DNA from: an uncultured Oscillibacter sp.
GTDB taxonomy: Bacteria; Bacillota; Clostridia; Oscillospirales; Oscillospiraceae
Assembly (NCBI GenBank): GCA_910589315.1
Contig: CAJUTB010000010.1
Span: 1-64,000, forward strand
Direction: 5' to 3'
DNA length: 64,000 bases
Part shown: positions 1 to 9,539 of the stretch, one piece after another
Layout: each line of letters opens with the position of its first letter
How positions within the stretch are numbered: the stretch's first letter is position 1
The notes under the pieces: generated by a model
Told to the model about the DNA's origin: nothing
What the model saw: the letters and a program-made list of their open reading frames with translations, nothing else
Database searches by the model: none
Program-made: the position numbers and the translations under genes

Positions 1-2
1 CG

Positions 3-1580
3 CTGATGATCGTGCTGGCCTTTTTCGGGTTGGTATTCGGCATCCTGGCCGGACGGTTTGCGGCTTCCGCTTCTGCCGGTTTTGCCTGCAACCTGCGCCA
101 GAGTATGTTTGAAAACATCCAGACCTTTTCCTTTTCCAACATTGACAAATTCAGCACGGCGGGCCTCGTCACCCGCATGACAACTGATGTCACCAATATG
201 CAGATGGCGTTTCAAATGTGCCTGCGCATCGCCCTGAGAGCGCCGCTGATGCTGATTTGCAGCATGGTGATGTGCCTGCTCATCAACGCCAAACTGAGCA
301 TGATTTTCCTGGCCGCTATTGTGGCGCTGGCGGCGGCGGTGGCCTTGATCATGAGCAAGGCTATGAAAATTTTCAGCCATGTGTTCCATCGGTATGACGA
401 CCTGAACGCCAGCGTTCAGGAGAATATTTCGGCCATCCGTGTGGTGAAAGCCTTTGTCCGGGAGGACTACGAAAACGAGAAATTCGGGAAAGCGGCAACA
501 AAGCTCTACGAGCTGTTTGTCAGCGCGGAGAAGCTCCAGGCGCTGAACCTGCCGGTGATGATGTTTATTGTCTATGGCTGCATCATTGCGATCTCCTGGT
601 TTGGGGCGCGCTTCATCGTGGCCGGCAGCATGACCACCGGCAACCTGACTTCCCTGTTTACCTATGTGATGACCGCGTTCTCCTCGCTGATGATGCTGTC
701 CATGATCTTCGTGATGATGACCATGAGCGCGGCCAGCGGAAAGCGGATCGCGGAGGTGCTGGAGGAAAAGGCGGACATCATTGCTCCTCCCAAACCGCTG
801 GACCATGTGAAGGCCGGCAGTATTGATTTTGACCATGTGACCTTCTCCTACCGCCAGGGGAGCGGCGAGAAAACATTGAGCGATATTGACCTGCACATCA
901 AATCTGGGGAAACCATAGGCGTCATCGGCGGGACTGGCTGCGGCAAATCCAGCCTGGTCAGCCTTATCAGCCGTTTGTATGATGTGATTTCCGGTTCGGT
1001 CAAAGTCGGAGGCGAGGATGTTCGGAAATATGATCTGGAAACGCTTCGTAATCTGGTGGCGGTGGTGTTGCAGAAAAATGTGCTGTTCTCCGGGTCAATT
1101 TTGGAAAACCTGCGTTGGGGCAAAGAGATGGGCAGTATGAATGAATACCAGAAAGCCTGCTGCGCGGCCTGTGCGGACGAATTCATTGATCGCCTGCCGG
1201 AACGCTATGAAACCTGGGTGGAATGCGGCGGCACAAACTTCTCCGGCGGTCAGAAGCAGCGCCTCTGTATTGCAAGGGCCTTGCTGAAACAGCCCAAGAT
1301 CTTGATTCTGGACGATTCCACCAGCGCCGTGGATACGGCCACGGATGCCAGGATACGAAAGGCCCTGCAAACGGCGATCCCTGGAACCACCAAGATCATC
1401 ATTGCCCAGCGCATTTCCAGTGTGCAGGACGCGGACCGCATTTTAGTGCTGGATAATGGACGGGTCAGCGGCTTTGACACCCACGAAAATCTGCTGAAAT
1501 CCAATACGATCTATCAGGAGATTTATGAAGCTCAAACGAAGGACGGAGGTGATTTTGACCATGAACAGGCAGGCGAATAA
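3..1580 (+). CDS. ABC exporter half-transporter, degenerate-site subunit (5' partial)
   Basis: This is a membrane-spanning ABC exporter half whose 5' end lies outside the window; the frame is open to the left edge. Counted from the first visible Met (base 6), the remaining transmembrane segments cover about residues 1-240. The nucleotide-binding domain follows, with Walker A GGTGCGKS (308-315), signature FSGGQ (412-416) and Walker B ILILDD (432-437). The residue after the Walker B Asp is Asp rather than the catalytic Glu, the hallmark of the degenerate site in heterodimeric exporters such as LmrCD, BmrCD and TM287/288. The partner gene starts 20 bp before this one stops, so the two are almost certainly translated together. 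The substrate (drug, lipid or peptide) cannot be told from the sequence. Confidence 0.93.
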   Translation: MMIVLAFFGLVFGILAGRFAASASAGFACNLRQSMFENIQTFSFSNIDKFSTAGLVTRMTTDVTNMQMAFQMCLRIALRAPLMLICSMVMCLLINAKLSMIFLAAIVALAAAVALIMSKAMKIFSHVFHRYDDLNASVQENISAIRVVKAFVREDYENEKFGKAATKLYELFVSAEKLQALNLPVMMFIVYGCIIAISWFGARFIVAGSMTTGNLTSLFTYVMTAFSSLMMLSMIFVMMTMSAASGKRIAEVLEEKADIIAPPKPLDHVKAGSIDFDHVTFSYRQGSGEKTLSDIDLHIKSGETIGVIGGTGCGKSSLVSLISRLYDVISGSVKVGGEDVRKYDLETLRNLVAVVLQKNVLFSGSILENLRWGKEMGSMNEYQKACCAACADEFIDRLPERYETWVECGGTNFSGGQKQRLCIARALLKQPKILILDDSTSAVDTATDARIRKALQTAIPGTTKIIIAQRISSVQDADRILVLDNGRVSGFDTHENLLKSNTIYQEIYEAQTKDGGDFDHEQAGE

Positions 1581-3438
1581 GAAAAATCTGATGCCTCTGC
1601 TGAAGCGTGTGCTGGATATTATGCTCCAGGATTATAAGGCGCAATTCTGCTTTGTAATGGCGCTGATTTTGGGAGCGGCTCTGGCTACCCTCCGGGGAAC
1701 GCTGTTCATGCGGGATCTGGTGGACGTGTACATCAAACCCATGATTGGTATGGAGTCGCTGGATTTCGGCCCGCTGGCCCATGCCCTGCTCTCCCTGGCC
1801 CTGGTGTATCTGATTGGCCTGCTTTGCTCCTACGGGTATAACCGGCTTATGGCGGTCATCAGCCAGGGGACGCTGAAAAAGATCAGGATACAGCTGTTCT
1901 CCCAAATGGAATCCCTGCCCATCAAATATTTTGATACCACGCCCCATGGGGACATCATGTCGGTCTATACCAACGATGTGGATACCCTCCGGCAGCTCAT
2001 TGGTCAGAGCATTCCCCAACTGGTCAACTCCACGGTCACACTCGTAATCACCTTTATCAGCATGGTGTGCCTGAATATCCCGCTGACCATCCTGACCCTA
2101 TGCATGGTGGCCGTCATGCTGGTGGTGGCGTCCAAGCTGGGCGGCATGGCCGGGACATATTTCATCAAACAGCAGAGCAGCTTGGGCAAGGTCAACGCCT
2201 ACATTGAGGAAATGATGGAGGGGCAGAAGGTCGTTAAGGTGTTTTGCCATGAGAACGAGAATATAGAGCGGTTCCGGGCCATCAACCAGGAGCTGAGGGA
2301 GAGTACCAAAAATGCAAATAAAATTGCCAATATTCTGATGCCGGTCAACGGAAACCTGGGCAATATCAGCTATGTGCTGTGCGCAGCGCTGGGAGCGGTC
2401 CTGGCATTGAACGGCATGGGGAGCCTAACCCTTGGCACTCTGGTCTCCTGTCTAAATCTGAACCGAAACTTTACCCAGCCCGTCACCCAAGTCAGTCAGC
2501 AATTCAACAGCATCATCATGGCCCTGGCCGGGGCGGAGCGTATTTTCAAGCTGCTGGATGAGAAGCCGGAGGCAGACAACGGCTATGTGGAGTTGGTCAA
2601 TGTGGAGCAGCAGCCGGACGGCGCCTTGACGGAAACGTCCCGGCGAACAGGTCTGTGGGCCTGGAGGCATCCCCATCAGGCGGATGGCACAGTTACCTAT
2701 AAAAAGCTGGAGGGCGATATTGTCTTTGACGATGTGGACTTTGGCTACAACGATGAAAAAATTGTCCTGCACAATATCAAGCTCTTTGCCACGCCCGGAC
2801 AGAAAATCGCCTTTGTGGGCAGCACCGGCGCGGGAAAGACCACCATTACCAATCTGATCAACCGCTTCTACGACATCCAGGACGGCAAGATTCGGTATGA
2901 CGGCATCAACATCAACAAAATTCGGAAAGCCGACCTTCGCCGGTCCCTGGGCATCGTCCTGCAGGACACCCACCTGTTCACCGGTACGGTGATGGAGAAT
3001 ATCCGCTATGGGCGGCTGGAGGCCACCGATGAGGAGTGCGTTGCCGCCGCGAAGCTGGCCAACGCCGACAGCTTTATTCGGCGGCTCCCGGACGGCTATC
3101 AGACGGTACTCACCGGCGATGGGGCCAATCTGAGTCAGGGCCAGCGGCAGTTGATCGCCATCGCCCGCGCCGCTGTTGCCGGCCCGCCCGTTCTGATTCT
3201 GGACGAGGCCACATCCTCCATCGACACCCGCACGGAGCAGCTGGTGCAGGAGGGCATGGACCGGCTGATGAAGGGCCGCACCACCTTTGTCATCGCGCAC
3301 CGCCTCTCCACGGTGCGGAACTCCGACTGTATCATGGTTTTGGAGCAGGGCCGGATCATCGAACGGGGGACCCACGACCAGTTGATTGAGGAAAAGGGCC
3401 GGTATTACCAGCTTTTCACAGGCAGCGCCATTGCCTGA
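1561..3438 (+). CDS. ABC exporter half-transporter, catalytic-site subunit
   Basis: This is the second subunit of the heterodimeric exporter, 625 aa. The start at 1561 is chosen because GGAGGTG lies 9 bases upstream; an in-frame ATG at 1525 has no such site. Six transmembrane segments precede the ATPase domain, which has Walker A GSTGAGKT (420-427), signature LSQGQ (524-528) and Walker B VLILDE with the catalytic Glu (549). It therefore complements the upstream subunit, which has Asp there. An extra stretch of about 50 residues between the membrane and ATPase domains (about 338-388) is also seen in LmrD/YheH-type subunits. The MATE gene follows after 30 bp, suggesting an efflux operon. Confidence 0.93.
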   Translation: MNRQANKKNLMPLLKRVLDIMLQDYKAQFCFVMALILGAALATLRGTLFMRDLVDVYIKPMIGMESLDFGPLAHALLSLALVYLIGLLCSYGYNRLMAVISQGTLKKIRIQLFSQMESLPIKYFDTTPHGDIMSVYTNDVDTLRQLIGQSIPQLVNSTVTLVITFISMVCLNIPLTILTLCMVAVMLVVASKLGGMAGTYFIKQQSSLGKVNAYIEEMMEGQKVVKVFCHENENIERFRAINQELRESTKNANKIANILMPVNGNLGNISYVLCAALGAVLALNGMGSLTLGTLVSCLNLNRNFTQPVTQVSQQFNSIIMALAGAERIFKLLDEKPEADNGYVELVNVEQQPDGALTETSRRTGLWAWRHPHQADGTVTYKKLEGDIVFDDVDFGYNDEKIVLHNIKLFATPGQKIAFVGSTGAGKTTITNLINRFYDIQDGKIRYDGININKIRKADLRRSLGIVLQDTHLFTGTVMENIRYGRLEATDEECVAAAKLANADSFIRRLPDGYQTVLTGDGANLSQGQRQLIAIARAAVAGPPVLILDEATSSIDTRTEQLVQEGMDRLMKGRTTFVIAHRLSTVRNSDCIMVLEQGRIIERGTHDQLIEEKGRYYQLFTGSAIA

Positions 3439-3468
3439 ACAATTCACATTTATTAGGAGGAATTTGAA

Positions 3469-4845
3469 ATGAACAAACAAGTTGCAGCCAACCCGCTGGG
3501 GACCGAGCGGGTTGGGAAATTGATGATTCGCTACGCCATTCCCAGCATTATCTCCATTGTGGTCAACTCGCTCTACAACATGGTAGACCAGGTGTTTATC
3601 GGGCAGGGGGTTGGCTACCTGGGCAATGCCGCCACCAATGTCATCATGCCGCTGACAACTATCCTTATGGCCATCGCTTTTATGTTAGGGGATGGGGCCG
3701 CAGCTTATATGAGTCTAAACTTGGGAAAAAACCGGCCCGATGATGCGGCCCGCGGTGTGGGAAATTTAATTACCCTGACGATTGGGACAGGATTTATATT
3801 CCTGATCTTGTTTCAGCTCTTCCTGGAGCCGCTTTGCGGGTTGTTCGGGGCTACAGAGGGGAATCTCCCTTATGCGCTGGATTATGGCCGCATTATTGTG
3901 CTGGGCTTTCCCTTCTCCGCTGTCTGCTCCGCCTTCGGGAGCGTAATCCGGGCGGACGGGCGTCCCAGAGTCAGCATGATCGGCTTGCTCATAGGTTGTG
4001 TCACAAATATCATTTTAGATCCAATTTTCATTTTTGTGTGCCAGTGGGGAGTCAAAGGCGCCGCTTGGGCCACCATCCTGGGGCAGATTTTGAATGCGGC
4101 CTTTTTTGCTGTCTGTCTGTTCCGGTTTAAGACCATCAAGCTGAAACGGGAATATTTTATTCCCAGACCAAAAATTGCCAGGCGGCTTGCTTCCCTGGGC
4201 GTATCCAGTCTCATATCTCAAATCGCCTCTGTATTTGTTATTGCCGTTACCAACAATCTGCTGGTAACCTATGGTGTTACGTCCCCTTATGGTCCTGACA
4301 TTCCTATGGCGGTGTTCGGTATCGTGATGAAGGTGAGCAGCCTTGTTTCCGGGATTACGCTGGGCCTTGCTGCCGGGGTTCAGCCCATCTTAGGCTATAA
4401 CTATGGCAGCGGTCAGTATCCGAGGGTAAAAAGGACCTATAAGCTTGCATTGGGAATTGGCAGTGCGATCATGGTCGCGGCGTTCTTTATCTTTCAAATC
4501 TTCCCAGAGCAAATTATCAACCTGTTTGGCAAGGAGTCGGAACTGTACATAGAGTTTGCGGTAAAATGCTTCCGGGTCTACTTGCTGGCCTGCTTCCTGA
4601 TCCCTGCCGGAGCTGTCACCGGGATTTTCTTCCAAGCCATCGGCAAACCCGTTCCCGCCACGCTGCTCTCATTGTCCCGGCAGATTATTTTCTTGATTCC
4701 GGCTATGTTGATTTTTGGATATTTTATGGGTGTGGAAGGGGTTCTCTGGGCTGGTCCGTTCAGTGACGGGCTATCTGGTGTGATCTCCCTAATTACCGTG
4801 TGGTTGTCCTGGAAGAAAATTTTTGGAAAAGAGGCAAAGCAATGA
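3469..4845 (+). CDS. MATE family efflux transporter
   Basis: This 458-residue polytopic membrane protein has the two-bundle, twelve-helix organisation of MATE exporters. The N-terminal segment (IRYAIPSIISIVVNSLYNMVDQVFIGQGVG region, about residues 18-48) is typical of NorM/MepA-like Firmicute members, which extrude cationic drugs using Na+ or H+ gradients. The start follows an AGGAGG 8 bases away. It lies 30 bp after the ABC exporter pair, and its stop overlaps the next start as ATGA. It is expected to be co-transcribed with them; no regulator gene is visible in the window. Confidence 0.93.
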   Translation: MNKQVAANPLGTERVGKLMIRYAIPSIISIVVNSLYNMVDQVFIGQGVGYLGNAATNVIMPLTTILMAIAFMLGDGAAAYMSLNLGKNRPDDAARGVGNLITLTIGTGFIFLILFQLFLEPLCGLFGATEGNLPYALDYGRIIVLGFPFSAVCSAFGSVIRADGRPRVSMIGLLIGCVTNIILDPIFIFVCQWGVKGAAWATILGQILNAAFFAVCLFRFKTIKLKREYFIPRPKIARRLASLGVSSLISQIASVFVIAVTNNLLVTYGVTSPYGPDIPMAVFGIVMKVSSLVSGITLGLAAGVQPILGYNYGSGQYPRVKRTYKLALGIGSAIMVAAFFIFQIFPEQIINLFGKESELYIEFAVKCFRVYLLACFLIPAGAVTGIFFQAIGKPVPATLLSLSRQIIFLIPAMLIFGYFMGVEGVLWAGPFSDGLSGVISLITVWLSWKKIFGKEAKQ

Positions 4846-5468
4846 AAAAATGTATCATTACCATTGGGCGGCAGTGTGGCAGCGGGGGCCATACCATCGG
4901 GAAAACTGTGGCGGAACGGCTGGGCATTCCCTTCTACGACAAAAAGCTGGTGCAGATCGTGGCGGAGCGCAGCGGGCTGTCCGCCGAGACGGTACGGCGG
5001 GAGGGGGAATACTCCTCCGCCAGCAGCCTGTTCACCAGCGTTTCATCGCGGGGCTACTCGGCCTATAACGCCAATCAGAGGGGGAATATGGCCCTGCCGG
5101 ATCAGATCAACGCCTACCAGACCGAGCTGATCAAGGAGCTGGCGGAGAAGGAGTCCTGCGTCATCGTGGGGCGGTGCGCCGACTACATCCTGCAAGGGCG
5201 GGAGGACTGCTTCCACGTTTTTATCACCGGCGCACTGCCTGGCCGGGCCAACCGTGTCATCGCGGAGCATGGGGTTGCCGTTGACGCTGCCAGAAGTCAT
5301 GTGAAGGAGCGGGACAGGAAGCGCTCCAGCTACTACAAGCATATCACCGATCAGACGTGGGGGATGGCGGCAAATTATGACCTTTGTCTGAACAGCAGTA
5401 AGTTGGGGATCGACCGCTGTGTTGAACTGATTCTTGCATCAGTCGACATGGGGACGGACCATGTATGA
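4842..5468 (+). CDS. Cytidylate kinase-like family protein
   Basis: The 208-residue protein begins with a nucleotide-binding motif, IGRQCGSGGHTIGK (about residues 7-20), followed by LGIPFYDKKL. This combination is typical of the cytidylate-kinase-like family (AAK_6) rather than of canonical Cmk. A later VGRCADYIL segment is also a family signature. The start at 4842 overlaps the MATE stop (ATGA), which favours it over the longer frame beginning at 4800. The family's substrate is uncertain; members are often found beside transporters or regulators in Clostridia. It is the last gene of the efflux operon; the downstream DNA is an insertion-sequence relic. Confidence 0.85.
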   Translation: MKKCIITIGRQCGSGGHTIGKTVAERLGIPFYDKKLVQIVAERSGLSAETVRREGEYSSASSLFTSVSSRGYSAYNANQRGNMALPDQINAYQTELIKELAEKESCVIVGRCADYILQGREDCFHVFITGALPGRANRVIAEHGVAVDAARSHVKERDRKRSSYYKHITDQTWGMAANYDLCLNSSKLGIDRCVELILASVDMGTDHV

Positions 5469-5529
5469 GGAAGAGGAACGCCGTTTTTTCGTATCTATAA
5501 AGACGGTGATCTCTATTCCATGCCCATTC

Positions 5530-5800
5530 AGTGTGTTACATTCGTCGATGGCTATCTCCAATTCCTCAAAGGTATGAAATTGCTGGAGATAGTATATCTC
5601 GGATTTGAGAACGCCCCAGAAGCCCTTATGGGGCCGCTGTAATGCAGCGGCCTGAACAGGACATGCTCTGCGTTGCATGGAATTCCATCCAGCTTCGCTT
5701 TAAACTTCCGGCTGGCGTATTGATGTCCCCGGTCACTGTAAAACAAGGGATGGGAGCCAGGGTCGTCAAAGGTGTCAGCCATATCACATTGGGAGTGCTT
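5530..5800 (-). pseudogene. IS3-family transposase relic
   Basis: The minus strand encodes, in two frames, the C-terminal half of an IS3/IS150-type integrase-fold transposase. One frame gives HPLFYSDRGHQYASRKFKA (about 5690-5755), containing the second catalytic Asp. The other frame gives FWGVLKSEIYYLQQFHTFEE (about 5565-5625). Alignment by eye to the usual family pattern indicates a one-base deletion at or next to the catalytic Glu codon that precedes FWG. After the AIDE segment the similarity ends, so the last part is missing. No terminal inverted repeats or target duplication could be identified. It cannot encode an active enzyme. Confidence 0.8.
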
Positions 5801-6142
5801 GATGCTACAGCTTATTTGTAAAAGGAAAGCGCCGATCTGGTATTCTTTGCAGTATGCTTTGTTGAACATGACCTTCGTTTTTCCTTGGAAGCAGATGTGT
5901 TTGGAAGACCGGTTATATTGGCGGAATTTTTTATCGCAACTGCTGTCGTTATTGTCATATGGGTCCGAAAACTTAGGAGGAGACCATAGCATAAAGGAAA
6001 AATATGGTGGTCTTCCGTTTGAGGACCACTATATTTATACGCGCTGTCCCGTTATTTCGACGAAGAATTTGAAAAATTGAGCATTAGCAACACCGATCTG
6101 AAAAGGGGATTCCATTTCCACCCAAAGGAAGACGCGCTCCTG
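5801..6142. other. Non-coding remnant between IS relic and glycerate kinase
   Basis: This stretch holds no convincing gene. Short open frames on both strands have no ribosome-binding site and no recognisable protein. It is probably eroded insertion-sequence DNA (upstream part of the transposase) and the 3' flank of the glycerate kinase gene. Confidence 0.4.
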
Positions 6143-7279
6143 TCAGGGCCTGTGCGCCAGCAGGCGGAGAATGTTGTCCATGGTGTAGGCGAGATTGTCC
6201 GCGCTGTGCTTCCGGCTCACGGAGAAATCCTGCGGCAGGCGGTTGATAGGGAATACGCTGGTAACGCCCATTTCATAGACCGCGCTGATCGCAGGGTCCT
6301 CCGCGCCGCCCACGAGAACCGTCACCGGCACGCCCTGGGCTTTGGCGCGCCCGGCAACGCCGGCGACCACCTTGCCCCGAAGGCTTTGGGAATCCAGCTT
6401 GCCCTCTCCGGTAAAGACCATGTCCGCACCGGCAAGAACGGCGTCGAAATTCACGGTGTCCAGCACGGTTTGAATGCCCATTTGCAACCTGGAACCGAAA
6501 AACGCGATCATACCCGCTCCCATTGCGCCCGCCGCGCCGCCTCCGGGCGTTTCCCGGAGGTCCTGGCCGCTATCCCGCCGGATGACTTCGCACAGGTTTC
6601 GGATGCCGCTGTCCAGAAGCTGAACCATTTCCGGGTCCGCGCCTTTCTGAGGGCCGAATACATGCGCCGCACCGGCAGGACCATACATCGGATTATCAAT
6701 ATCGCACATGGTCACGATTTCAACGCCGTCCAGAACGGCGTCCCGGCCGGAAAAATCAATGGAAAAAATATCGCCGGTGGTTCCGCCGGTGGGAATGAAT
6801 GACTCCCCGGCGGCGTTGAAAAACCGGATGCCTGCCGCCGCAGCTGCGCCGCAGCCGCCATCGTTGGTGGCGCTGCCGCCAAGACCAACGATGATTTTTT
6901 TCACGCCCCGGGAGGCCGCCGCCAGAATCAGCTGACCTACGCCGTAAGTGGTGGTTTTCAGCGGATTTTTCCGGTCCTCCACCAGCGGCAGGCCCGCGCA
7001 GGCGGCCATTTCAACAATGGCCGTCTGACCGTTTTCGATCAAACCGTAAAAGGCGGTCATGTCCTCAAAATACGGATTTTTCACGGTTTTGAAAACTTTT
7101 TCGCCGCCCAGGACGGAGAGGAAACAGTCCACGCTGCCCTCGCCGCCATCGGCCACAGGGATGGAGACGGTCTCGCAGTCCGGGAAATGGGTCTGGATTT
7201 CTTGCCGGAGAATGTCACAGATTTGCTGGGAAGTCAGCGTTCCCTTGAAGGAGTCGGGAATCAGTACCGCTTTTTTCAT
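6143..7279 (-). CDS. glxK: Glycerate kinase
   Basis: This 378-residue protein belongs to the type-1 glycerate kinase family, which phosphorylates D-glycerate with ATP in the cytoplasm. The N-terminus KKAVLIPDSFKGTLTS, the central VGLGGSATNDGGCGAAAAAG loop and the C-terminal FTGEGKLDSQSLRGKV block are the family signatures. The start at 7279 follows GGAGGG by 9 bases; a frame opening at 7489 would add 70 unrelated residues. The ATG overlaps the stop of the preceding small gene by 4 bp, so it is translationally coupled and is the last gene of a recQ-led operon. Whether it makes 2- or 3-phosphoglycerate is not visible. Confidence 0.93.
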   Translation of the reverse strand: MKKAVLIPDSFKGTLTSQQICDILRQEIQTHFPDCETVSIPVADGGEGSVDCFLSVLGGEKVFKTVKNPYFEDMTAFYGLIENGQTAIVEMAACAGLPLVEDRKNPLKTTTYGVGQLILAAASRGVKKIIVGLGGSATNDGGCGAAAAAGIRFFNAAGESFIPTGGTTGDIFSIDFSGRDAVLDGVEIVTMCDIDNPMYGPAGAAHVFGPQKGADPEMVQLLDSGIRNLCEVIRRDSGQDLRETPGGGAAGAMGAGMIAFFGSRLQMGIQTVLDTVNFDAVLAGADMVFTGEGKLDSQSLRGKVVAGVAGRAKAQGVPVTVLVGGAEDPAISAVYEMGVTSVFPINRLPQDFSVSRKHSADNLAYTMDNILRLLAHRP

Positions 7280-7635
7280 GGCCGTGCGCCCTCCTGATGA
7301 TGGTCCGGTTTTTCCCCAAGACCCGGGAGACGGCTGAGATCTGCCGCAAAACATATGCCGTCTGTTCCGGATGCGCCTTGGAGTTCGTTGAAAAGCTCTT
7401 GGGTCATGAGCCGATTTATGCTCTGGATTATCTTTGAAAGGGCAAATCCTTTTTCCTGATAATGCAGCGCAAGAAAGAGATGAATGCACAGATTTTCCGC
7501 AGGAGAAAAATCCTCTCCGTGCCGGTATTCGTCCAGGACGGCAGGAACGATCTGCGCTTCCTCAAAGCCCAGATTGCAGAACCGGTCAAAATCTTCCCGT
7601 ACCGATTCTTTTAATTCGTTGTATGAAAAGAGCAT
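7276..7635 (-). CDS. Small hypothetical protein between recQ and glycerate kinase
   Basis: This 119-residue acidic, mostly helical protein has no signal peptide or membrane segment. I do not recognise the family with confidence. The N-terminal two thirds (YNELKESVREDFDRFCNLGF and the HGEDFSPAENLCIHLFLALH block) loosely recall small immunity-type proteins, but this is weak. It lies 6 bp after recQ and overlaps the glycerate kinase start by 4 bp, so it is very likely expressed from the recQ promoter. Its last 40 residues are low in predicted order and could be less constrained. Confidence 0.65.
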   Translation of the reverse strand: MLFSYNELKESVREDFDRFCNLGFEEAQIVPAVLDEYRHGEDFSPAENLCIHLFLALHYQEKGFALSKIIQSINRLMTQELFNELQGASGTDGICFAADLSRLPGLGEKPDHHQEGARP

Positions 7636-7641
7636 AAAACG

Positions 7642-9471
7642 TCACAGCTGCGCCGCGAAAAACTGGCGGATGGTTTCCAGAAATGCCTCGCCGTAGCGGG
7701 ACGCCTTGACCCGTCCCACGCCGGAGACCTCTAAAAAATCCTTCATGCTCCGGGGTTCCTTTGCCGCCATGTCGGAAAGCGTTGCGTTGGAAAACACGAT
7801 GTACGCGGGGACGGCTTCCTCCTGCGCCAGACGGTTCCGGGTGGCTTTCAATGCGGCAAGCAAATCGGCGTTTACCGATACTATGCCAGGGGCCGGAACC
7901 TTCCGGAAAGTGTCCGGCGTGTGCCGTTCCGCCTTGACCTGCATTGTCACCCGTTCGCCGCGAAACAGAACCGCGCCTGCCCGTTCCGTGAGGCGGAGCG
8001 TACTGTGTTCCGGCTCGATGAAGGTGTAGCCCCCGGTTTCCAGACACTCGAAATACCGCCGCAGAAGAGGCGCGGGCGTTTCCTTCAAAAGTCCGTAGGT
8101 GGAGAGGGAGTCCAGCCGCAAATCCAGCACCCGCTGGCCTTTGCCTGCCCGGAGAACCTGGGTGATCATGCCCATTCCGACAAAATAACCCAAATGCTTC
8201 TGGACCCGTTTCACACAGGAGAGAATGATTTGCGCTGGGATGGTGATGTCCACGGATTCAAACGTCCCTCCGCAGTTGCCGCAGCCGTTGCAGGTGTTTG
8301 GATGGGCCTGTCCGAAATATTCCAGGATGTATCCCCGCAGGCATCCGGTGGTTTTGCAATAGCCCGTCATGACGTTCAAAAGGTCTAGGTTCTGCTTTTG
8401 GAGCGCGGCGCGTTCTCCCTCGGACAGCGCGCCATCATCGCTGTGGCTGATTAAAAATTTGGCCGTTGACACATCACCGGCCCCATAGAGCAAAATGCAG
8501 TCCGCCGCTTCGCCGTCGCGTCCGGCGCGGCCCGCTTCCTGGTAATAGGATTCCAGGTTTTTCGGCATATTGTAGTGAATCACAAAACTGACGTTGGACT
8601 TGTCAATCCCCATGCCAAAGGCGTTGGTGGCCACCATGACGGGCTTGCGGTCAAACTGAAAATCGTCCTGGTTACGGAGGCGTTCTTCCTCGGATAGTCC
8701 CGCATGATACCGCGTGGCCGGAATGCCTTCCGCGCAGAGGGCCCCGCAAACCTTCTCCACCGCCGAACGGGTTGCACAGTAGACAATTCCGCTCCGGCCC
8801 CGCCGTTCCTTTACGAGTTCCAGAACAGCAGGAAGTTTTTGCCTGGGCCGCTGTACGTCAAAGAACAAATTCGGGCGGTCAAAGCCCGTTACAACTTGAA
8901 CGGGTTCCCGCAGTGCGAGACACTGGGCGATGTCTTCCTGCACCTGAACGGTTGCCGTGGCGGTAAAGGCGGCCAGAATGGGACGCGTGGGGAGCTGCGA
9001 GACAAATTCTGCGATTTTCAGGTAGCTGGGCCGGAAATCCTGGCCCCATTGGGAAATGCAGTGGGCCTCGTCCACCGCTACCAGGGACACCTCCCCCAAA
9101 ACGTCCAGGAAACGGGGGTCCTCCAGACGTTCCGGGGCGATGTAAAGCAGCTTGTAGACGTTCCAGCGAATGCCCTCCCAGACCTGCCGCGCAGCGTCTT
9201 GATCAAGGGCGCTGTTGAGAAAAGCCGCGCTGATTCCGGCGTTATGCAGAGCGGCGACCTGATCTTTCATGAGGGAAATCAGGGGGGAGATGACAACGGT
9301 GATTCCAGGGAGCAATAATGCGGGGATTTGATAACAAAGGGATTTGCCGCCGCCGGTGGGCATGATGCCGAGAACGTCGCGTCCAGAGAGGATGCCGTCC
9401 ACAAGGGTTTCCTGCCCAGGCCGGAAGGCGGTATGGCCGAAGGATTGCTTTAAGACGGTATACTTGTCCAT
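7642..9471 (-). CDS. recQ: ATP-dependent DNA helicase RecQ
   Basis: The 609-residue protein is a full-length RecQ, a 3'-5' DNA helicase of recombination and repair. It shows the RecQ motif 0 region FRPGQ (residues 16-20), Walker A MPTGGGKS (37-44), the DEAH box (134-137) followed by CISQWGQDFRPSY, and QEAGRAGRDG as motif VI. The zinc-binding cysteines are in the segment YCKTTGC...CNGCGNC. A winged-helix domain and a C-terminal HRDC domain (FLEVSGVGRVKASRYGEAFL) complete it. AGGAGG precedes the ATG. It heads a three-gene operon with a small unknown protein and glycerate kinase. Confidence 0.96.
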   Translation of the reverse strand: MDKYTVLKQSFGHTAFRPGQETLVDGILSGRDVLGIMPTGGGKSLCYQIPALLLPGITVVISPLISLMKDQVAALHNAGISAAFLNSALDQDAARQVWEGIRWNVYKLLYIAPERLEDPRFLDVLGEVSLVAVDEAHCISQWGQDFRPSYLKIAEFVSQLPTRPILAAFTATATVQVQEDIAQCLALREPVQVVTGFDRPNLFFDVQRPRQKLPAVLELVKERRGRSGIVYCATRSAVEKVCGALCAEGIPATRYHAGLSEEERLRNQDDFQFDRKPVMVATNAFGMGIDKSNVSFVIHYNMPKNLESYYQEAGRAGRDGEAADCILLYGAGDVSTAKFLISHSDDGALSEGERAALQKQNLDLLNVMTGYCKTTGCLRGYILEYFGQAHPNTCNGCGNCGGTFESVDITIPAQIILSCVKRVQKHLGYFVGMGMITQVLRAGKGQRVLDLRLDSLSTYGLLKETPAPLLRRYFECLETGGYTFIEPEHSTLRLTERAGAVLFRGERVTMQVKAERHTPDTFRKVPAPGIVSVNADLLAALKATRNRLAQEEAVPAYIVFSNATLSDMAAKEPRSMKDFLEVSGVGRVKASRYGEAFLETIRQFFAAQL

Positions 9472-9502
9472 ACCGCACCTCCTTAAAAATCCAATTTTAT
9501 AC

Positions 9503-9532
9503 AGTATAACACAGCGTCTGCGTTTTTTACAA
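9503..9532 (-). promoter_or_regulatory. Putative sigma-A promoter of recQ
   Basis: On the minus strand TTGTAA (9527-9532) is followed after 18 bases by TATACT (9503-9508), about 30 bases upstream of the recQ start. The fit is good but unproven. Confidence 0.5.
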
Positions 9533-9539
9533 GGGTCAA

